Assembly (NCBI GenBank): GCA_964462865.1
Contig: CAYWZO010000048.1
Span: forward strand, 1-13,839
Length of the DNA stretch: 13,839 bases
Source of the DNA: Fen-1077 sp964462865
GTDB lineage: Bacteria; Chloroflexota; Dehalococcoidia; Dehalococcoidales; RBG-16-60-22
Direction: 5' to 3'
The position numbers and the translations under genes are program-made. Below are positions 13,819 through 13,839 of this stretch, one piece after another; the first letter of the stretch is position 1, and every line of letters begins with the position of its first letter. A model generated the notes under the pieces. It saw only the letters and a program-made list of their open reading frames with translations. It had not been told where the DNA came from and did no database searches.

Positions 13819-13839
13819 GGCCATCATTTCGGAAGGTAT

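Noticed and set aside
1..13839. CRISPR arrays, insertion sequences, rRNA genes or complete tRNA genes
   Set aside because: No spaced repeats, no transposase-like frame with terminal inverted repeats, and no rRNA or complete tRNA pattern was seen on either strand.

Overview
The window looks like a piece of a bacterial chromosome from a strict anaerobe. It is bacterial because the solute-binding protein has a classical lipobox. It suggests an anaerobe because it carries an aldehyde:ferredoxin oxidoreductase (AOR) family tungsto/molybdo-enzyme, two 2x[4Fe-4S] ferredoxins and two fumarate-reductase/AprA-like flavoproteins. The mix (URO-D family methyltransferase-like protein, AOR plus MoaD-like protein, Dpp-type importer with an Ala/Pro/Thr-rich lipoprotein linker, AprA/AprB-like pairs) resembles Dehalococcoidia-type Chloroflexota. 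That is an inference from style, not a proven placement. Genes are moderately GC-rich and the larger intergenic spaces are strongly AT-rich.

Layout. 1-504 (-): N-terminal part of a URO-D family protein cut by the window edge. 505-979: no convincing gene. 980-2323 (-): MATE-family multidrug/cation antiporter with a good promoter upstream. 2591-2633 (+): the 3' half of a tRNA-Gly(UCC) without its 5' half, the usual footprint of a tyrosine-recombinase attachment site. 2728-4892 (+): a MoaD/ThiS-like sulfur carrier followed by an AOR-family enzyme. 4955-8699 (-): dppC, dppB and an oligopeptide/nickel-type solute-binding lipoprotein, transcribed right to left, with no ATPase genes in view. 8700-9174: AT-rich divergent control region. 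9175-13765 (+): four-gene redox operon in the order flavoprotein A, ferredoxin A, ferredoxin B, flavoprotein B, closed by a strong intrinsic terminator at 13792-13818.

How the genes may work together. The AOR would oxidise an aldehyde and reduce ferredoxin, and the MoaD-like neighbour probably supplies sulfur for its metallopterin. The four-gene operon looks like two diverged copies of an AprAB-like flavoprotein/ferredoxin pair, arranged as a mirror with the two ferredoxins in the middle. Both flavoproteins have lost the substrate-binding arginine position of fumarate reductase/succinate dehydrogenase, and flavoprotein B has also lost the His-Tyr motif that A keeps. This points to a soluble reductase or dehydrogenase of unknown substrate, possibly a heteromeric complex. 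The importer shares a 475-bp divergent control region with it and may bring in its substrate. This operon is the most interesting part of the window. The tRNA scar suggests that the left part may belong to an integrated element.
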